Positions 7,278 to 11,218 of a stretch of DNA of 11,218 nucleotides are shown here, in pieces (within the stretch, counting starts at the first letter, position 1; each line of letters starts with the position of its first letter). Source of the DNA: Cyclobacteriaceae bacterium. GTDB lineage: Bacteria > Bacteroidota > Bacteroidia > Cytophagales > Cyclobacteriaceae. A program made the translations under genes and the position numbers. The notes beneath the pieces were generated by a model. That model saw only the letters and a program-made list of their open reading frames with translations, did no database searches and was not told where the DNA came from. The stretch covers positions 1-11,218 of the forward strand of contig JANQPK010000371.1 in the NCBI GenBank assembly GCA_028289505.1, read 5' to 3'.

Positions 7278-7922
7278 TCAGACCACTGCACAGTAAGGAT
7301 TGGACATCTTTTCCTGGCCTATGGTGGTAACAGGGCCGTGTCCGCAATAAACCGTGGTCTCATCTGGTAACAAAAACATCTTTTGTTGAATACTATCAAT
7401 CAATGTTTGGTGGTCACCACCTGGAAGATCGGTACGGCCAATACTTCCCATAAACAATACATCCCCAGACAAACAAGTATTTGATTGTGAATGGTAAAAT
7501 GCCAGATGTCCCGGAGAATGCCCAGGAACATATAAAATATTCAAAGTGATATCCCCAAATGATATAGTGTCGGACTCACCTAGGTATTGATCTACTTCAG
7601 CCTCTTTGTACCGGTGGAACCCATAGGCAGGAGCGTAAGACTCCACTGCCAGCAGAACCTCTTTTTCGCCTTCAGGAATAGCCAAAGGAGCCTTGAAGCG
7701 CCTCTTTACGAATTCATTTCCCAATACATGATCAATATGACAATGGGTATTAAGGATTTGGGTTATTTCAATGTTGTTACTTTCAATGTAATCGCAAAGC
7801 TGTTGTTGTTCGCTAGCTTCATAACATCCTGGATCAATGATAATTCCAGAATTGCTGTCATTGGAAAGCACATAGGTGTTCTCCTGAAACGGACCAAATA
7901 CGAATGACTTTACCTGCAACAT
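7278..7922 (-). CDS. MBL-fold hydrolase, YcbL/glyoxalase II-like
   Basis: This 214-aa protein has the metallo-beta-lactamase fold. The metal-binding residues are clear: THCHIDH (His60, His62, Asp64, His65), His135 in PGHSPGH, Asp154 in LSGDVLF and His195 in YCGHGP. The segments FGPFQENTYV near the N-terminus, GSIGRTDLPGGDHQTL and GHGPVTTIGQEK match the YcbL-type group, which has glyoxalase II-like thioester hydrolase activity. It lacks the extra C-terminal helical domain of classical GloB. Many Bacteroidota do not make glutathione, so the natural thiol substrate is uncertain. There is no signal peptide, so it is probably cytoplasmic. It is the first gene of the leftward block and shares a divergent promoter region with the oxidoreductase gene. 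Its stop codon directly abuts the pssA start. Confidence 0.9.
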   Translation of the reverse strand: MLQVKSFVFGPFQENTYVLSNDSNSGIIIDPGCYEASEQQQLCDYIESNNIEITQILNTHCHIDHVLGNEFVKRRFKAPLAIPEGEKEVLLAVESYAPAYGFHRYKEAEVDQYLGESDTISFGDITLNILYVPGHSPGHLAFYHSQSNTCLSGDVLFMGSIGRTDLPGGDHQTLIDSIQQKMFLLPDETTVYCGHGPVTTIGQEKMSNPYCAVV

Positions 7923-7940
7923 GCTTTATTGAGCAGAATG

Positions 7941-7977
7941 CACAAATTTGTGGAATAATTGGCAATTATCCATATGG
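7941..7977. promoter_or_regulatory. Cluster of three nested palindromes in divergent promoter region
   Basis: The 73-bp gap between two divergent genes holds three overlapping dyads. CACAAATTTGTG (7941-7952) is a perfect 12-bp palindrome. Next, TGG-A-ATAATTG and CAATTAT-CCA (7951-7972) pair around a central G with one bulged A. Last, CCATATGG (7970-7977) is a perfect 8-bp palindrome. The core CAAATTTG (7943-7950) also matches 7 of 8 positions of the Bacteroidota -7 element TAnnTTTG on both strands, about 20 bp upstream of the hydrolase start. No well-spaced -33 element accompanies it. The symmetry is seen directly; a role as operator or promoter is inferred. Confidence 0.4.
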
Positions 7978-7983
7978 GGATTT

Positions 7984-7991
7984 TTAATTTG
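7984..7991 (+). promoter_or_regulatory. Possible -7 element for the oxidoreductase gene
   Basis: TTAATTTG matches the Bacteroidota -7 consensus TAnnTTTG at 7 of 8 positions. It ends only 4 bp before the preferred ATG at 7996, so transcription from it would give a leaderless or nearly leaderless mRNA. The nearest TTG that could serve as the -33 element (7959-7961) is 22 bp away, slightly far. AT-rich sequence easily produces such matches. Confidence 0.2.
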
Positions 7992-7995
7992 CACA

Positions 7996-9060
7996 ATGCA
8001 CTATGACTACATCATTGTAGGTCAGGGACTCTCGGGGTCTTTATTGGCATACGAGTTGCTGAAATCAGGTCGGACTGTACAGGTTTACGATGATTTACAG
8101 CAACCAAAATCCAGCAAAGTAGCAGCAGGTATATATAATCCATTTACCGGCAGAAAGATGGTAAAGACCTGGATGGCGGATGCGTTGTTTCCGTTTTTAC
8201 AAAAGTACTACAGGACTCTGGAAGCGGAATTGGGAATCAGAATCCTTCATAACCTACCAATGTTCAGGCCCTTTCTTTCATTAAAAGAGCAAAATGAATG
8301 GGGTACAAGGATTTACGATGAGCATTATCGACCTTATATTGATGCCATAATAGCAGATAGTGGCGAATGGCCTCAGGTTGTGAATCCATTGGGCGGTTTG
8401 ATGCTTAAGCAGACCGGGTATGTTGATATTATCACTCTGATAGACACTGTAAGATCTGTTCTAATAGATAAAAAGGTGCTTGTCAACCAAAGATTTACAG
8501 CATCAGACCTACAAATGATTAAGAATAAGGTCAGCTATCAGGGGCATCAAGCTAATAAAATAATTTTTTGTGAAGGTCCCTGGGTTAGCCAAAATCGACT
8601 CTTTGCGTGGATACCTATGAGACCCGTAAAGGGAGAGATTCTGGAGATTGAACTGGAACAACCACTGGAGTGTATTGTGAACCGGGGTGTTTTTGTATTG
8701 CCTTACCGGGATAAATATTGCAAAGTAGGTGCTACCTTTGATAATCAAAATACGGACTGGGAAACTACACCTACAGCAAAATTGAATTTACAACGGAAGT
8801 TAGAGGGGTTATTGCGGACCCCGTATACCGTAACGCGCCAAATCGCAGGAGTGCGTCCTGCAAGCTTAGACCGGCGACCGTTGATAGGTTTACATCCTGA
8901 ATTCGAACCATTAGCATTGTTTAATGGTTTAGGAACAAAGGGTGTATCACTGGCCCCCTACCTTGTCCGCCAATTTTGTGATTTCCTAGAGCAAGGTAAA
9001 CCAATGATTCCTGAAGTATCTATTAGTCGCTATTTTTCTTTATATTACAATAAATTTTGA
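7996..9060 (+). CDS. FAD-dependent oxidoreductase, DAO family
   Basis: This 354-aa flavoprotein begins with a Rossmann dinucleotide-binding motif right at the N-terminus: YIIVGQGLSGSLLAYEL, with the GxGxxG glycines at residues 9, 11 and 14. Next is VQVYDD at the end of the second strand, where the acidic residue usually contacts the ribose. Later come KVAAGIYNPFTGRK, the middle segment MRPVKGEILEI, and the C-terminal FAD-contacting GVRPASLDRRPLIG and NGLGTKGVSLAPYL. This layout fits the D-amino-acid oxidase/MnmC C-domain-like superfamily, whose members oxidise amines. No specific substrate can be named. I chose the ATG at 7996; the longer frame from 7948 would put 16 unlikely residues before the Rossmann fold and would run through the palindrome cluster. 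The next gene starts 8 bp downstream, so the two are probably co-transcribed. Confidence 0.85.
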   Translation: MHYDYIIVGQGLSGSLLAYELLKSGRTVQVYDDLQQPKSSKVAAGIYNPFTGRKMVKTWMADALFPFLQKYYRTLEAELGIRILHNLPMFRPFLSLKEQNEWGTRIYDEHYRPYIDAIIADSGEWPQVVNPLGGLMLKQTGYVDIITLIDTVRSVLIDKKVLVNQRFTASDLQMIKNKVSYQGHQANKIIFCEGPWVSQNRLFAWIPMRPVKGEILEIELEQPLECIVNRGVFVLPYRDKYCKVGATFDNQNTDWETTPTAKLNLQRKLEGLLRTPYTVTRQIAGVRPASLDRRPLIGLHPEFEPLALFNGLGTKGVSLAPYLVRQFCDFLEQGKPMIPEVSISRYFSLYYNKF

Positions 9061-9068
9061 GCCGTTTT

Positions 9069-11218
9069 ATGGTGTTTAGAAGTATTAAGGCCTCGCTTTG
9101 TTTGGCGGTTTTTTTTGGCATTTTTATAGAGGTCAGCGGGCAGGAATCCATCGATGAATTCGGCAAAAACCGGGTACAATACAAAGCCTTCAATTGGCAA
9201 TATTACAGTTCCGACAATTTTGATGTTTATTTCTACGAGGGAGGAAAGCAGAATGCTCGTAAGGCGGCAGAATACCTCGAAGGTGAATATGACAGGATTA
9301 CCCAGGATGTCCTAGGGTATGCGCTTTATTCAAAAGCAAAGGTCTTTGTTTATAATTCCGTATCGGATCTCCAGCAAAGTAATATTGGTATCAATAATAA
9401 AAACTTTACTTCCAGTGGACAGACTGACTTTGTTAAGCCACAGGTTGAAGTGGCCCACCCGGGTAGCGCTGTGGACTTTAAAATGGAACTCATTTATAAA
9501 GTATCTAAGCTTTTGATCAGAGATATGATGTATGGAGGTAGCTTAACTGAGATGTTCCAAAGCTCCTACTTGTTCAATCTTCCGGAGTGGGTTATCGATG
9601 GTGGCGCTCGATACATCACTTACGGCTGGTCTGTTGAGATGGACGATTACATGAGGGATTATTTCAAGAGCAAAAGGTCTACTAAGTTGGGTAAACTAAA
9701 TGGGAAGGAAGCGGGAATCGTGGGTCAGTCAATATGGAATTACATCGCTGAAAACTACGGTCGCAATAACATTTCGAATATTCTCAATCTGACTAGAATA
9801 AATCGCAGTGAACAAAACAGCATTATTTATACATTGGGGGTTACTTATGACCGGTTTATCGAGGAATGGAGGAATTACTACATCTCCATGTCCGATCAAG
9901 TGGAAAGTTCTTACCAGGCACCATCTGAAAGTCTTGCAATTTTAGGTCCGAACAAGAAAGGTTATATATACAATCAAGTCAAGATAAGCCCTAACGGAAG
10001 CTTAATAGCCTATTCGACCAACTTCAACGGTAAATACGAGGTCCTGATCCGAGATTTGGTATCAGGGCAAGAAAAATCCGTGGTCAAGGGGGGGTATAAA
10101 GTGATTAATCAGGAGATAGATGAAGAAATCCCATTATTGTCATGGAAGGATAACAATACCTTAGGTGTAGTGAAGGTGGATAAGGGGGATTATCAACTTA
10201 TCATGTATGATGTTGGATCTGGAAGGTCTTTAAGCAGATCATTGAGCAAAATCACCCAGGTCAAGGATTTGGAGTTTCATGAGAATGGTAAAGTAGCTAT
10301 CCTTAGCGCGGAGAGCAGGGGACAGAATGACCTGTTTTTGCTTTCATTAGGAAGAAATTCCCTTAGAAGGATTACCAACGATTCTTTTGACGATATGGAC
10401 CCAAGGTTTATCCCAGGCACCAACAACTTGGTGTTTTCTTCAAATCGGACCAACGACACCTTAAAACGTGAAACGGTAAAGCTGACAGAGGTTGATAAAA
10501 ACTTCAATCTATTTATTCTCTCGTTGGATTCACTGTCGAAGGTTGCTACCAGGATTACTAACACCTTAAGTCACGATGTACAACCAATTGCTCAAGATAG
10601 TAACGTAGTCTACTATATTAGCGATCAAAAAGGCATTTACAACTTGTATAGGTATGAATTAGACTCGAAACTTTACACCCAGATCTCCAAGTTTTCAAAG
10701 AGCATCAAGCACTTTGATGTTAATTTCAAAAAGAACTCTTTGGCTTACGTAATGACAAGTTCTGGGGCTGATCAGATTTTTTACCACAGTAATTTTAACC
10801 TAAATGAAAACAACTTCACTCCGTTAACCCGACGGCAAGAAGTGAAACAGGCGCTTTTCGTTTCTGAACGGATCAAAGAACGCCGACAGCGAGAATTAGA
10901 ACAACTTGAGATTCAAGAGCAAACACGTGATACCCTAAGACTGGAGTTGGAGCAGGCCAGGGATAGCCTTGATCAAGTAGAGGAGCAGGAAACCGGGATA
11001 ATTGATACGGATAATTTTGTTTTTGATACGGAGGTGCAGGATGAAGACATTACTGGGGTTATTGATACAGATAATTATGTTTTTGACACCGAGGCCCTGG
11101 AAGAAGTGCGGGAGGAAGAAAAGCAATCCTCCATTTTGCGAAATTTCAGAAACATGGCCCGGGAGAGTGAAATTAATGGCCCTTACAACTACCAGCCAAG
11201 AGTTGGTTTTGACAATAT
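9069..11218 (+). CDS. Secreted TolB/PD40-propeller protein with degenerate peptidase-MA-like domain (3' partial)
   Basis: The frame stays open from the ATG at 9069 to the window end (716 codons) and is cut there. A signal peptide (residues 1 to about 25, ending EVSGQ) predicts export. Residues 26 to about 290 resemble a peptidase-MA-like (gluzincin) domain. It keeps LPEWVIDGGARYI (171-183), but where HExxH is expected there is only ELIYKVSKLL, so it is probably inactive. Residues 298 to about 595 form six TolB/PD40-like blades, for example ISPNGSLIAYSTN and MDPRFIPGTNNLVFSSN. A charged coiled coil follows (about 598-641), then two copies of IDTDN(F/Y)VFDTE (644-655 and 664-675). The segment PYNYQPRVGFDN near the cut may lead into an outer-membrane barrel, as I recall for similar Bacteroidota proteins, but this is not visible. 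The function is unknown. Confidence 0.85.
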   Translation, partial: MVFRSIKASLCLAVFFGIFIEVSGQESIDEFGKNRVQYKAFNWQYYSSDNFDVYFYEGGKQNARKAAEYLEGEYDRITQDVLGYALYSKAKVFVYNSVSDLQQSNIGINNKNFTSSGQTDFVKPQVEVAHPGSAVDFKMELIYKVSKLLIRDMMYGGSLTEMFQSSYLFNLPEWVIDGGARYITYGWSVEMDDYMRDYFKSKRSTKLGKLNGKEAGIVGQSIWNYIAENYGRNNISNILNLTRINRSEQNSIIYTLGVTYDRFIEEWRNYYISMSDQVESSYQAPSESLAILGPNKKGYIYNQVKISPNGSLIAYSTNFNGKYEVLIRDLVSGQEKSVVKGGYKVINQEIDEEIPLLSWKDNNTLGVVKVDKGDYQLIMYDVGSGRSLSRSLSKITQVKDLEFHENGKVAILSAESRGQNDLFLLSLGRNSLRRITNDSFDDMDPRFIPGTNNLVFSSNRTNDTLKRETVKLTEVDKNFNLFILSLDSLSKVATRITNTLSHDVQPIAQDSNVVYYISDQKGIYNLYRYELDSKLYTQISKFSKSIKHFDVNFKKNSLAYVMTSSGADQIFYHSNFNLNENNFTPLTRRQEVKQALFVSERIKERRQRELEQLEIQEQTRDTLRLELEQARDSLDQVEEQETGIIDTDNFVFDTEVQDEDITGVIDTDNYVFDTEALEEVREEEKQSSILRNFRNMARESEINGPYNYQPRVGFDN
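10995..11093 (+). repeat. Two in-frame copies of an acidic IDTDN motif (60-bp period)
   Basis: The codons for IIDTDNFVFDTE (10998-11033) and VIDTDNYVFDTE (11058-11093) recur exactly 60 bp, or 20 residues, apart, joined by VQDEDITG. The DNA copies differ mainly at third positions and by F to Y, so the protein motif seems to be maintained. They sit between the coiled coil and the cut C-terminus. Candidate roles are short binding motifs or metal-binding acidic loops; neither is shown. Confidence 0.75.

Noticed and set aside
7587..7907. Rightward open frame of 106 codons
   Set aside because: It is antisense to the MBL-fold hydrolase, whose metal ligands are all present; no domain is recognisable in the antisense frame.
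7948..7995. Longer N-terminus for the FAD oxidoreductase
   Set aside because: The extra 16 residues precede a Rossmann motif that normally begins within the first few residues, and the segment overlaps the palindrome cluster.
9319..9516. Rightward open frame of 65 codons
   Set aside because: It overlaps the propeller gene in another frame and shows only random composition; the long frame from 9069 explains the region.
10277..10564. Leftward open frame of 95 codons
   Set aside because: It is antisense to the continuous propeller-protein frame and has no recognisable features.

Overview
The window reads as a chromosomal stretch from a Bacteroidota bacterium, most likely of the class Cytophagia. 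The main reason is a type IX secretion system (T9SS) gene pair, porU and porV, which is restricted to this phylum. Supporting signs are moderate-to-low GC, near absence of Shine-Dalgarno sequences, and family-specific forms of several proteins. The genus cannot be fixed from sequence alone. I see no mobile element, RNA gene or CRISPR array.

Layout from left to right. Positions 1-181 are non-coding and carry a 77-bp array of eleven degenerate heptamers followed by a short CCCCCATT repeat. Positions 182-643 (+) encode a small LEA14/WHy-like lipoprotein. Positions 648-7922 (-) form a tightly packed five-gene block. In transcription order it encodes a YcbL-like metallo-beta-lactamase-fold hydrolase, phosphatidylserine synthase (pssA), the T9SS sortase PorU, its outer-membrane partner PorV, and an M16-family protein that has lost its zinc site. 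Spacings are 0, 40, -4 and 9 bp, so the block is probably one operon. A 73-bp divergent region (7923-7995) packed with palindromes separates it from a rightward pair. That pair is a DAO-family FAD-dependent oxidoreductase (7996-9060) and, 8 bp later, a large secreted protein (9069 to beyond the window end). The large protein combines a degenerate peptidase-MA-like domain, a six-bladed TolB/PD40-like propeller, a coiled coil and two copies of an IDTDN(F/Y)VFDTE motif.

How the genes may work together. PorU and PorV belong to the T9SS attachment complex in the outer membrane: PorV shuttles cargo, and PorU removes the C-terminal signal and anchors cargo to the surface. PssA makes the precursor of phosphatidylethanolamine in the inner membrane. 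The M16-like protein looks like a non-catalytic subunit without its active partner nearby. Links between phospholipid synthesis, the hydrolase and the T9SS are suggested only by gene order.

The most unusual points are: two protease-like proteins that both lack their metal-binding motifs near a T9SS sortase; the repeated acidic motif in the large secreted protein; nested palindromes in the divergent promoter region; a perfect 21-bp palindrome inside porU; and the heptamer array. The core system (PorU/PorV) is already described; I do not see a clear new defence or secretion system.
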